The translations under genes were made by a program, and so were the position numbers. A DNA stretch of 32,015 nt, taken from assembly GCA_949292205.1 (NCBI GenBank), contig CASEYR010000006.1:1-32015 (forward strand). The letters run 5' to 3'. Origin of the DNA: an uncultured Alphaproteobacteria bacterium. Lineage in GTDB: Bacteria; Pseudomonadota; Alphaproteobacteria; CAAHEQ01; UBA3637. The notes under the pieces were generated by a model. It was not told the DNA's origin. It searched no databases and was given only the letters and a program-made list of their open reading frames with translations. Below are positions 8,622 to 16,607 of the stretch, piece after piece (position 1 is the first letter of the stretch; each line of letters starts with the position of its first letter).

Positions 8622-9632
8622 TTATCCTTTTCGGCGGACAGAACGTCTTTTGAGAGAGCTTAATTTGTAACTGACGGCTGCTGTATCCCGTCCCGATTTG
8701 GCGAGACGATTATACATGCGTTCAATTTCCTTATTGAGGTATGCGCTTTCTATTTGTTGAGTCAGTTTTTGCTTCCTTGTTTTTCCCGTCCCTTGTAAAA
8801 TCATATCTTTTTCATCTAAAATATCGGAAATACTTTTGTGCGGGCATATCGTCTTTTGTTCAATAACATAGGGTAGGTCGTAAATGATGTGTTCAACGGT
8901 TTCACGTGCCTGCATTTTATCCATTTTGTGATAGTATCGTCCCAGCATCTCAAAGGCTATGCCTGCTTCCAGACTATTATCTACAACAATGAACGGCATC
9001 GGATCGGAAAAGCCTTTTTGATGAATGTCTTTTAAATACTCTAACAGATGATGAAAAAAGCCCTCTGTATTGAAAAGAATAAATGGCTTGAAATCCAAAA
9101 AACCATCTTGCATGGCTACACAGTCATAGGATAATTCATCTAGTGTTCCGACACCGCCGGGAGTAAAAATAACAAAATCGGCATTTAAAAGCTGTTGTTT
9201 TCGTTCTTCCAGTGTGTGAGCTACAATGATGTCAGAAACCTGATCTATGACTTCGTCACTTTGGTAAAGTGCAAGATATTCTTTTGTCGTAACAGCATGT
9301 ATCGGGGTTTGTGAGCGACGCCCTTTTCGCGCCCATGTATCTAAAACACCTCGTGCAACGGCCCCCATAATGCCTCGGGATGAAAGTCCGAAGTCAAGTC
9401 GGTAATTATGACGGCCGATTTCTTGTCCTAAGCGAAAGGCTTCTTGCTCATAAACTTTTCTGTTTCCGGAGCGAGAGCCTCCGGCAACAAAGACGCGTGT
9501 CGTTCCTTGTTCGTTTTCGGACAAAAATGCCGAGGCGACTTTGCCGGGCTTTGTTGAATTCAGTTGATATTTTTGCTCTCGCTCCAGAAGGCCGGATCCT
9601 CGTTCTAGCGAAATTTCAATCGGTGAACTCAT
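8622..9632 (-). CDS. LOG family protein (TIGR00730-like, Rossmann-fold)
   Basis: A 336-residue protein with the LOG/lysine-decarboxylase-like core. It has VFVAGGSRSGN (47-57), an ERK segment near 142, and the catalytic nucleotide-binding PGGVGTLDE (158-166, matching PGGxGTxxE). Family members cleave nucleoside 5'-monophosphates to base and ribose 5-phosphate (LONELY GUY activity); the name lysine decarboxylase in databases is historical. Two things are odd. The usual GGGxxGLMG loop reads FGLSSRGIMG (81-90), and the N-terminus (about 45 residues) and a basic C-terminal tail (from about 240) exceed the short 180-200-residue LOG form. It heads the operon with the antiporter and the orphan membrane protein. 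AAAGGA lies before the ATG. The exact substrate cannot be told. Confidence 0.82.
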   Translation of the reverse strand: MSSPIEISLERGSGLLEREQKYQLNSTKPGKVASAFLSENEQGTTRVFVAGGSRSGNRKVYEQEAFRLGQEIGRHNYRLDFGLSSRGIMGAVARGVLDTWARKGRRSQTPIHAVTTKEYLALYQSDEVIDQVSDIIVAHTLEERKQQLLNADFVIFTPGGVGTLDELSYDCVAMQDGFLDFKPFILFNTEGFFHHLLEYLKDIHQKGFSDPMPFIVVDNSLEAGIAFEMLGRYYHKMDKMQARETVEHIIYDLPYVIEQKTICPHKSISDILDEKDMILQGTGKTRKQKLTQQIESAYLNKEIERMYNRLAKSGRDTAAVSYKLSSLKRRSVRRKG

Positions 9633-9668
9633 GCTTCTATTCCTTTATAATTTAAGCCTGTTTTCTTT

Positions 9669-9725
9669 AATATAGCATCTTTTTTTGAAAAAATGCTAGC
9701 ATTTATTTAAAAAAAATGCTATACA
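9669..9725. promoter_or_regulatory. Symmetric divergent promoter with central operator palindrome
   Basis: Two extended -10 elements face outwards: TGC-TATATT on the minus strand (9677-9669) for the LOG operon, and TGC-TATACA on the plus strand (9717-9725) for the efflux pair. Between them, centred on the same axis, is the perfect 14-bp palindrome AAATGCTAGCATTT (9691-9704), which covers where both -35 regions would lie. This looks like an operator through which one repressor could silence both directions. No regulator gene is present in the window. Confidence 0.5.
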
Positions 9726-9763
9726 GTGAAAGATTAACAAATTATTAAGTAAAGGAGCGTTGT

Positions 9764-10885
9764 ATGAAGAAAAGTATTCTTTGGGGCGTGGCTGCTCTGG
9801 TTTTAATCGGGGGCGGATATGTCGGGTATCAGTATTGGATCTCTACCCAAAATCAAACACAGGCGGAAAGACCAACTCAAGCGGTTGATGTTATTACTGT
9901 GAAAATGCAAAAAATCAATCCTGAGGCCAGTTTCGTCGCTAAAATTGAATCTAAAGATAAAGTTGGCTTGCGCGCTCGGGTAACGGGCTTTTTACAGGAA
10001 CAGCTGTTTGAAGACGGCGATATGGTCAGTAAGGGACAACCGCTTTTCTTAATCGAAAAGGTTAACTTTGAGGCTCAAGTTCGTCAGGCTGAAGCTAATT
10101 TGGAAAAAGCAAAGGCCAGCGCCGTTAATGCAAAGGCTCAATATGATAGAACAAAAACGCTGTTTAAGACGAAAGATGTATCAGAGGCAAAATTGGATGA
10201 GGCAAAGGCTGCTAATGATTCTGCTGTCGCAACGGTTGCCGAAATGAAGGCTTTGCTTGATTTGGCTAAAAAGGATTTGGAATATACAACGATTGTTGCT
10301 CCGATGAATGGTAAAATCGGTGAAACGACTTTTTCTGTCGGCGAGTTAATTGGTCCCGAATCCGGTGTTTTGGCTGAAATCGTTTCCATTGATCCGATTG
10401 ATGCTGTCTTTTCGGTCAGTGAAAATCAGTTGTTGATGTTGCAGAATTTATTTGGAAAGGAAACGGATACAGAGGCTGTCTTTATTGCTGCAGATGGTCG
10501 GGTTTATCCCAATAAGGGTCAAATTAACTTTATTGACGTCGCTTTGGATGAAGCTATGAATACCTTGAAAATGAAAGCTTCTTTCCCGAATCCGGATCAT
10601 CGCTTAATCTCAGGACAGTATGGACGTGTCAATTTGAAGGGAATTAATCCGATTGATAAAATTGTCATTCCGATGAAAGCCGTTCAACGGGATATGTCCG
10701 GTGCTTTTGTTTATTTGGTTGATGCCGATAACAAAATTGTTAAGCAAGCTGTTCAAACAGGATTGGAACTGCCGAATTTTGACGTGGTTATCGAAAGTGG
10801 GTTGACAGGCGGAGAAACGTTGGTCGTGGCGGGTTTCCAAAAAATAGCCCCTCAAATGACGGTTGATCCCGTTCCGGTTCAATAA
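9764..10885 (+). CDS. RND efflux periplasmic adaptor (membrane fusion protein)
   Basis: A 373-residue HlyD/AcrA-family adaptor linking an inner-membrane RND pump to an outer-membrane TolC-type channel. It has a single N-terminal membrane helix (about 5-24) and no lipobox cysteine, so it is helix-anchored, not a lipoprotein. After it come the first lipoyl half (about 65-100, [10 protein letters not shown]), an alpha-hairpin of heptad-like Ala/Lys/Glu repeats (about 105-165), the second lipoyl half (APMNGKIG, about 180-200) and the beta-barrel and membrane-proximal domains. AAAGGAG precedes the ATG. The pump gene begins 14 bp after its stop. No outer-membrane factor follows, so the channel must be encoded elsewhere. 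Likely controlled by the operator at 9691-9704. Confidence 0.92.
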   Translation: MKKSILWGVAALVLIGGGYVGYQYWISTQNQTQAERPTQAVDVITVKMQKINPEASFVAKIESKDKVGLRARVTGFLQEQLFEDGDMVSKGQPLFLIEKVNFEAQVRQAEANLEKAKASAVNAKAQYDRTKTLFKTKDVSEAKLDEAKAANDSAVATVAEMKALLDLAKKDLEYTTIVAPMNGKIGETTFSVGELIGPESGVLAEIVSIDPIDAVFSVSENQLLMLQNLFGKETDTEAVFIAADGRVYPNKGQINFIDVALDEAMNTLKMKASFPNPDHRLISGQYGRVNLKGINPIDKIVIPMKAVQRDMSGAFVYLVDADNKIVKQAVQTGLELPNFDVVIESGLTGGETLVVAGFQKIAPQMTVDPVPVQ

Positions 10886-10899
10886 GGAGAGGTTGTAGT

Positions 10900-13800
10900 A
10901 TGATTGCAGACGCTTTTATTAAACGGCCTCGCTTGGCGACGGTGATCTCTCTGGTCATCGTTATGGCCGGTATGTTGGTTTTAAGTTCTATGCCGGTGGA
11001 GCAGTATCCTGATATTGTTCCGCCTTCCGTATCTGTAAAGGCAACCTATCCCGGCGCTAGTGCCGATGTTGTCGAGTCTTCGGTGGCTCAACAAATCGAA
11101 TCGGCGATTAACGGCGTGGAAGATATGCTTTATATGAGCTCGACCAGCTCGGATGATGGATCATATGATTTGACGGTTACTTTTGAGGTCGGTACGGATC
11201 CGAATATCGCTGCCGTGAATGTTCAAAACCGCTTGAAAACCGTTGAGAGCTTGTTGCCGGATGAAGTGATTCAACAGGGTGTGACCGTTCGTTCTAAAAC
11301 CGGTTCTATGTTACAGGTTTATACGATTTCGTCCCAGAATCCGGAGCACGATTCCGCTTATCTGACGAACTATGTTTTGATTAACGTCAAAGATGAGTTG
11401 GCCAGAACGCATGGCGTGGGTGATGTGTTCGTGTTTTCTACCCAAAATTACAGTATGCGTATCTGGTTGAACAATGACAAATTGAAAAGTTTGAAGTTGT
11501 CAACGAATGATATTTTGAACGCTATTAAAAGTCAAAACTTACAGGCTTCCTTGGGACGTATCGGTGTTATGCCCACCACGGACGATCAGGAATTCCAGTT
11601 CTCTTTAACAACGGATGGTCGTTTGACGACTCCTGAAGAATTCGGAGAAATCGTTATTCGGGCTAATACAGACGGATCCTTCTTGTTATTGAAAGATGTG
11701 GCTAGGGTTGAATTGGGGGTGAAGTCTCAGGCAATGGAAGCTTCTTATAACGGGCATCCGGCTGTTGGTTTTGCTATCTTCCAGACGCCGGGGTCTAACG
11801 CTATGGACGTTGCCGCCGGTGTTTCGGCTAAAATGGTTGAACTGCAGAAAAAAATGCCTTCCGACTTCCATGTCGCTGCCATGTTTAATACCGCTCAATT
11901 CGTTGAATCCTCTTTGCAGGAAATTTTCCAGACGATTATTGAGGCTTTCATCTTAATCGTTCTGATTACATACCTGTTCTTGGGGACTATGCGGGCTACG
12001 ATTATTCCGACATTGGCTATTCCGGTTTCTTTAATCGGCGCTTTCATCGGAATGGGTTTGTTCGGCGTGACGGCGAATACTATTTCTCTGCTCGCCTTGG
12101 TTCTGGCTATCGGCGTCGTGGTTGATGATGCTATCGTTGTCGTCGAAGACGTTGAAACAATGATGCAGGAACATCCGAACTTGAAGCCGGCCGAGGCTGT
12201 TAAAAAGTCTATGGATCGAATTACAGCCCCCATTATCGCTATTACAATGGTGTTGTTGGCTGTGTTCGTTCCGGTCGCTTTTACCCCCGGTATCTCCGGT
12301 TTGCTGTATCGCCAATTCGCTATTGCTATCGCTGCAGCTATGGTTATCTCGGGGATTAACTCGCTGACATTAAGTCCTGCTATCGCTACAATCGTTATGC
12401 GACCGAATCAAAAGCCTTTCCGTATTGTTCAAATCTTTATGGAATGGATTGACAAGGCCAGAAATGTGTATTCGGGTTCCGTAAAACGGATTATTCCTTT
12501 TTCAAAAGGTATTTTGGTCGTGATGGCTTTGTTTGCCTATATGTCCTATTGGCTGATTAACAATACGCCAAGTGGCTTCTTGCCCGCAGAAGATCAGGGG
12601 GCCTTTATGATGGAGGTTCAACTGCCTTCCGGAACGTCTTGGAATCGGACAAATGAGCTGATGAAAGTCGTTGCCGAGCGCGTTAAGACCATTCCGGAAA
12701 TTGATGCCTACATGGCGATTACAGGATATGGTATTATGTCCGGTGTTCAGTCGTCCAGTAACGGCTTTTTCGTGTTGCACTTAAAACCGTATGAAGAACG
12801 TCAGGGAAAAGGGCAAGATGTGAACAGCATCATTTCAAAATTGTATGCTAAAACAGCGGATATTAAAGAGGCTAGAATCTTCCCCTTTAATATGCCGGCT
12901 ATTTCCGGTATTAGTATGACCTCGGACTTTGAATACATCTTGCAAAGCACGCGGGGAGATTCTCCGGAGCAAATTTTGAGCGTTGCTAATCAGCTGATTG
13001 CAGAGGCCAATAAAGATCCCAGATTGCAACGCGTTATGACGTTCTATACGGTCGATTCGCCCCGCGTTAAGCTGAATATTGATCGAAAGAAGGCGTATGC
13101 TTTGGGCGTGTCTATATCCGATATCTTTGCGACAATGCAAACAATGTTGGGCGGAACGTATGTTAATGACTTTAACCTGTACGGACGGGTCTGGGAGGTG
13201 AATGTTCAAGGGGACGTTATGGAACGTCGGACTTTGGATGATATCTTTAAAATCAATATCCGAAATGATAAGGGTGAAATGGTTCCGTTGCGGTCTTTGG
13301 TGACGGTTGAACGAACTATCGGAGCTCAATCCATTCAACGGTATAATAATTATCGCTCTGTCAAAATCACAGGCTCTCCCGCTGACGGACAGGGATCCGG
13401 AACGGCTATGGCCGCAATGGAGGAAATATCTGCCAGAATGTTGCCGGACGGATATCAATATCAGTGGACCGGTATGGCTTTACAGGAGCAAGAGGCTGGT
13501 AACACGATTATCTTGCTGTTCGGCATGGCTTTCTTGTTTGCTTACCTGTTCTTGGTCGCCTTGTATGAAAGCTGGATGTTGCCGCTGTCGGTGATGATTT
13601 CAATTATCGTCGGTTTCTGTGGCGCTATTGCTATGCTCTTCTTTAGAAACATTACCAATGATTTGTATGCTCAGGCTGGCTTAATCGTGCTAATCGCGTT
13701 GGCGGCTAAAAATGCTATCTTGTTGGTTGAGTTCTCAAAAGATCAGCATGAAAAAGAGGGCGTTCCTATTCGAGAGGCTGCCGTGAACGGTGCTCATATG

Positions 13801-14031
13801 CGGTTCCGCGCGATTATGATGACGGCGTTTTCGTCTTTGATGGGATTCGTTCCGTTGGTTACTGCAACGGGGGCCGGTGCTATGGCCAGACAAGCTATCG
13901 GTTCGTCTATCTTTGGCGGATTGGCTACTGCATCGTTCATCGGTATCTTCTTTGTTCCGTTGCTATATGTGTTCTTCCAAGAAGTGTTGGAGTATTTTTG
14001 GGGAGCTCGCAAAAAAGACGATATTGAATAA
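10900..14031 (+). CDS. RND multidrug efflux pump, HAE1 (AcrB-like) family
   Basis: A 1043-residue proton-driven inner-membrane exporter, the usual length for hydrophobe/amphiphile efflux RND pumps. It begins with the typical [17 protein letters not shown] helix and has two matched halves of six membrane helices, each with a large periplasmic loop. The proton relay is intact: [14 protein letters not shown] in TM4 carries the Asp pair, and [12 protein letters not shown] in TM10 carries the Lys. The periplasmic [11 protein letters not shown] segment is also typical. Substrates are probably drugs, bile salts or other amphiphiles, but sequence alone cannot name them. AAGGAG precedes the ATG. Transcribed with the adaptor gene and ended by the hairpin at 14047-14079. 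Confidence 0.94.
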   Translation: MIADAFIKRPRLATVISLVIVMAGMLVLSSMPVEQYPDIVPPSVSVKATYPGASADVVESSVAQQIESAINGVEDMLYMSSTSSDDGSYDLTVTFEVGTDPNIAAVNVQNRLKTVESLLPDEVIQQGVTVRSKTGSMLQVYTISSQNPEHDSAYLTNYVLINVKDELARTHGVGDVFVFSTQNYSMRIWLNNDKLKSLKLSTNDILNAIKSQNLQASLGRIGVMPTTDDQEFQFSLTTDGRLTTPEEFGEIVIRANTDGSFLLLKDVARVELGVKSQAMEASYNGHPAVGFAIFQTPGSNAMDVAAGVSAKMVELQKKMPSDFHVAAMFNTAQFVESSLQEIFQTIIEAFILIVLITYLFLGTMRATIIPTLAIPVSLIGAFIGMGLFGVTANTISLLALVLAIGVVVDDAIVVVEDVETMMQEHPNLKPAEAVKKSMDRITAPIIAITMVLLAVFVPVAFTPGISGLLYRQFAIAIAAAMVISGINSLTLSPAIATIVMRPNQKPFRIVQIFMEWIDKARNVYSGSVKRIIPFSKGILVVMALFAYMSYWLINNTPSGFLPAEDQGAFMMEVQLPSGTSWNRTNELMKVVAERVKTIPEIDAYMAITGYGIMSGVQSSSNGFFVLHLKPYEERQGKGQDVNSIISKLYAKTADIKEARIFPFNMPAISGISMTSDFEYILQSTRGDSPEQILSVANQLIAEANKDPRLQRVMTFYTVDSPRVKLNIDRKKAYALGVSISDIFATMQTMLGGTYVNDFNLYGRVWEVNVQGDVMERRTLDDIFKINIRNDKGEMVPLRSLVTVERTIGAQSIQRYNNYRSVKITGSPADGQGSGTAMAAMEEISARMLPDGYQYQWTGMALQEQEAGNTIILLFGMAFLFAYLFLVALYESWMLPLSVMISIIVGFCGAIAMLFFRNITNDLYAQAGLIVLIALAAKNAILLVEFSKDQHEKEGVPIREAAVNGAHMRFRAIMMTAFSSLMGFVPLVTATGAGAMARQAIGSSIFGGLATASFIGIFFVPLLYVFFQEVLEYFWGARKKDDIE

Positions 14032-14046
14032 ATACTGATGTCTTTG

Positions 14047-14079
14047 AAAACACGCTGATTCTTATCGGCGTGTTTTTTT
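14047..14079 (+). terminator. Rho-independent terminator of the efflux operon
   Basis: AACACGC pairs with GCGTGTT, extended by a G-U and three more pairs around a TCTT loop, followed by a run of Ts ending at 14079. It begins 15 bp after the pump stop. Confidence 0.85.
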
Positions 14080-14085
14080 CAGATC

Positions 14086-14115
14086 TTGACTTTGTTTGTG
14101 CGTGTGTGCTATCTT
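14086..14115 (+). promoter_or_regulatory. Promoter of the second prepilin gene
   Basis: -35 TTGACT (14086-14091), 18-bp spacer, -10 TATCTT (14110-14115), predicting a leader of about 28 bases before the ATG at 14150. It lies directly after the efflux terminator, so the gene is independently transcribed. Confidence 0.5.
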
Positions 14116-14149
14116 GAAGACTATCTGATAGGTAAGAAAGGTCAATAAC

Positions 14150-14602
14150 ATGATGGAGCAACAAATTATTTATAGGAAAAGCGAGGGAAAACAAAATGAG
14201 GCCGGACGGACAATGGTTGAAATGTTCGGTGTTGTTGTGATTATTAGCGTCTTGGCTTTAGTTGGTTTGGGGGCCTTTGGTATGGCATCCGACTATTTTC
14301 AGGGAAATCGCATTTCTCAAGCCGTTTTGCAGGAAAGCGCTTTGTTCTTATCCCGCAGAAATTATGCTGATTTAAAAGGCAGTTCCGAATCGGCTACCGG
14401 TATTCAGGATTTATTGCCGAGCAATGCCGGATGTCAAGTGACTCAACAAACAGTGAATGGATATCGTGCTATTCATATTAAATTAACGGGATTGAAAGAA
14501 GGTGTATGCCGTCGTGCCGCATCCTTATCTGCTAACCATATAGAAGTGTTGGAAACGTGCGATACCGGAACGGTTGAATACACCGTCAGTAAAGGATTAT
14601 AG
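14150..14602 (+). CDS. Orphan type IV prepilin-like protein
   Basis: A 150-residue protein with a basic 19-residue leader ending in AG, then RTMVEMF and a long hydrophobic helix (about 23-45). As in the prepilin gene after cca, the mature chain would start with Arg and keep Glu at +5. The globular part is short and has three cysteines (AGCQVT, GVCRRA, ETCDTG). An ATG three bases downstream (14153) is an equally possible start; AAAGG lies 8 bases before the first. It has its own promoter and converges on murA with a 6-bp gap. The two prepilins share the N-terminal pattern and little else that I can see. Likely a minor pilin or pseudopilin of a system encoded elsewhere. Confidence 0.78.
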   Translation: MMEQQIIYRKSEGKQNEAGRTMVEMFGVVVIISVLALVGLGAFGMASDYFQGNRISQAVLQESALFLSRRNYADLKGSSESATGIQDLLPSNAGCQVTQQTVNGYRAIHIKLTGLKEGVCRRAASLSANHIEVLETCDTGTVEYTVSKGL

Positions 14603-14608
14603 ATAGGG

Positions 14609-15865
14609 TTATAATTTAATGCGTTTAATGTCGGCACCCAGTGATGATAGCTTTGTTTCCAGATGATCATATCCCCGATCAATGTGATAGATTCGTTGAA
14701 CAATGCTTTCTCCCTTTGCCGCTAAGGCTGCTAATACTAATCCAACACCCCCACGTAAGTCAGATGATGTTACAATCGCTCCGGATAATTCAGGAACACC
14801 TGTAATTAATACACTTTGATTATTAACTATTTGAATATGGGCACCCATACGAATCAGTTCGGGGACATGCATAAAGCGGTTTTCAAAAATGTGTTCCGTG
14901 ACTAAGGCTCGGCCATCGGCTAAAGATAAAAGAGTCGTCATGAGCGACTGATCATCTGTCGGAAATCCAGGGTATTCTGCTGTCTCAATCGGTGTGCTCT
15001 TTAAAACAGCGTGCTCGGCATTCACTTCTAATCCGCGCTCTGTCTGCCGAAGTATAACATTGCTGAGCCGTAGTAAATCGGCTACGGATTCCATTAAGTT
15101 GATGTCGCCACCTTGAATGAAAATCTTTCCCTTTGTGACGGCTGCCGCAACCGCAAATGTTGCCGTTTCAATTCTATCCGGAATAACTGTGTGAACGGCT
15201 CCGTGTAATTTCGAAACACCTGTAATTGTTAATGTCTTTGTCCCAACCCCTTGAATGTTGGCTCCCATCTTTCGCAATAAATTGATTAAATCAATCGCTT
15301 CGGGTTCTAATGCCGGATTATGAATAATCGTTGTTCCCGGTGTTAAAACGGCCGCCATAATCGTGTTGTGTGTCGCCCCGACGGAGATTTTCGGAAAAAA
15401 GATTTCGGCTGCATGCAGTGGTCCGGTCGCGTGAACGTAGCCGTTTTCAATATGCGTTTCCGCCCCCATCTCTTGTAGCGCTTTGATATACAAATCGACC
15501 GGTCGCGCTCCAATCGCACATCCTCCGGGAAGGGATACACTGGCTTGTCCAAAGCGTCCCAGTAACGGGCCGAGAACCCAAAAGGCTGCTCGCATCTTGG
15601 ACACATACTCATAGGCTGCCGTTGTTCCGGTTAAGGCGTTCGCTTGAATAACCAATGTGTCCGAAGCGTGGGTGACAGATGCCCCCATACTGGCCAATAA
15701 CTCGGACAGGACAACCACATCGGATAGATAAGATATATTATGCAGAACGACCGGTTCGTCTGTCAGCAATGCTGCTGCCATCAGCGGTAAAATCGCATTT
15801 TTGGCCCCTTTGACTTGAACCGTTCCCGAGAGCTTTTTACCCCCGTTTATCTTGAATGCATCCAT
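14609..15865 (-). CDS. murA: UDP-N-acetylglucosamine 1-carboxyvinyltransferase
   Basis: This enzyme makes the first committed step of peptidoglycan synthesis, joining enolpyruvate from PEP to UDP-GlcNAc in the cytoplasm. The 418-residue length is standard. The N-terminal KGAKNA has the conserved Lys22-Asn23. The flexible loop SLPGGCAIGARPVDLY contains the catalytic Cys116 (equivalent to Cys115 in E. coli), so fosfomycin sensitivity is expected from family knowledge. FPTDDQS carries the conserved general-base Asp. The start codon lies inside the end of the 63-aa ORF (29-bp overlap), and only a weak GGAAAG-type site precedes it, so translation is probably coupled to that ORF. Confidence 0.96.
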   Translation of the reverse strand: MDAFKINGGKKLSGTVQVKGAKNAILPLMAAALLTDEPVVLHNISYLSDVVVLSELLASMGASVTHASDTLVIQANALTGTTAAYEYVSKMRAAFWVLGPLLGRFGQASVSLPGGCAIGARPVDLYIKALQEMGAETHIENGYVHATGPLHAAEIFFPKISVGATHNTIMAAVLTPGTTIIHNPALEPEAIDLINLLRKMGANIQGVGTKTLTITGVSKLHGAVHTVIPDRIETATFAVAAAVTKGKIFIQGGDINLMESVADLLRLSNVILRQTERGLEVNAEHAVLKSTPIETAEYPGFPTDDQSLMTTLLSLADGRALVTEHIFENRFMHVPELIRMGAHIQIVNNQSVLITGVPELSGAIVTSSDLRGGVGLVLAALAAKGESIVQRIYHIDRGYDHLETKLSSLGADIKRIKL

Positions 15866-16028
15866 TTTCTTGTCTTTCTTTCCGTTGTTTCTGACGTAGT
15901 TTTAAATTGCGGCGTAGGGCTTGTGCCTGCTTTAAAAATGTTGCCATCTTTTTGGGGGATAGCGACAGATTTTCCCGTGCTTGCTTTTCAAAAGCAGACA
16001 TATCTGATGATATTTCGTTTTCCGTCAT
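15837..16028 (-). CDS. Small basic protein coupled between dtd and murA
   Basis: A 63-residue ORF whose ATG overlaps the dtd stop (ATGA) and whose end overlaps murA by 29 bp. The N-terminal 20 residues are acidic (EISSDMSAFEK). The rest is helical and strongly basic, rich in Lys, Arg and Gln (ALRRNLKLRQKQRKER). There are no membrane segments. I do not recognise a family. The tight overlaps on both sides argue that it is translated, perhaps chiefly to feed ribosomes into murA. A nucleic-acid- or protein-binding role would fit the composition but is only a guess. Confidence 0.6.
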   Translation of the reverse strand: MTENEISSDMSAFEKQARENLSLSPKKMATFLKQAQALRRNLKLRQKQRKERQENGCIQDKRG

Positions 16029-16471
16029 TTTTGAGCGCTTTCCAAAATAAATGTTGCCGGCCCATCATTCTCTATGGACACAAGCATATCCGCCCCGAAT
16101 ACACCATGAGCTACGGGAACACCATAAGCGGCAACTTTCGTTAAAAATAAATCATATAATTCCTGTGCTTTGATAGGATCTCCTGCACCCGTAAAGGACG
16201 GGCGTCGACCGGTTGAACAATCTGCTAACAATGTGAACTGCGAAACAATTAAAGCAGAGCCTTGGATATTCAGTAGGGATAAGTTCATTTTTCCGGCACT
16301 GTCTTCAAAAACACGCAGATGTGTTAATTTGTCGGCCATTTTATCCAAAATCTGTTCCGTATCATCAGGGGCTATACCGACAAGAACACAAAAGCCTTGC
16401 CCGATTTCTCCGACAACTTGACCGTTGACGGTAACAGATGATTTTTTGACGCGTTGTATTACTAATCTCAT
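16025..16471 (-). CDS. dtd: D-aminoacyl-tRNA deacylase
   Basis: This homodimeric enzyme hydrolyses D-amino acids (and glycine) mischarged on tRNA. From the ATG at 16471 it has 148 residues, the family size, and begins MRLVIQRVKKSSVTV, as family members do. The frame runs upstream to 16540, but those 23 residues have no family counterpart and lie over the divergent PBP1A promoter region. The catalytic motifs are SQFTLLAD and the Gly-cis-Pro motif NDGPATF near the C-terminus. No clear ribosome-binding site precedes the start. The stop overlaps the next ORF (ATGA). Confidence 0.93.
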   Translation of the reverse strand: MRLVIQRVKKSSVTVNGQVVGEIGQGFCVLVGIAPDDTEQILDKMADKLTHLRVFEDSAGKMNLSLLNIQGSALIVSQFTLLADCSTGRRPSFTGAGDPIKAQELYDLFLTKVAAYGVPVAHGVFGADMLVSIENDGPATFILESAQK

Positions 16472-16550
16472 AACGAAAATCATCATAACAATTTTCCCGA
16501 AAACTGTCAAGAACCGAATATCATCGGGTGCTTTGTGCATTAAAAAAAAC

Positions 16551-16579
16551 TTGAATTTTTCAGAAAAAAAAGGTATCTT
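16551..16579 (+). promoter_or_regulatory. Promoter of the PBP1A operon
   Basis: -35 TTGAAT (16551-16556), 17-bp spacer with an A-tract, -10 TATCTT (16574-16579). Predicted start about 16586, with a leader of about 21 bases before the ATG at 16608. Confidence 0.5.
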
Positions 16580-16607
16580 AAAAACAGTTTGAAATATAGG
16601 GATAAAA

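Noticed and set aside
12835-13458. 207-aa open frame antisense to the RND pump
   Set aside because: Shadow of the pump gene; no ribosome-binding site or recognisable protein features.
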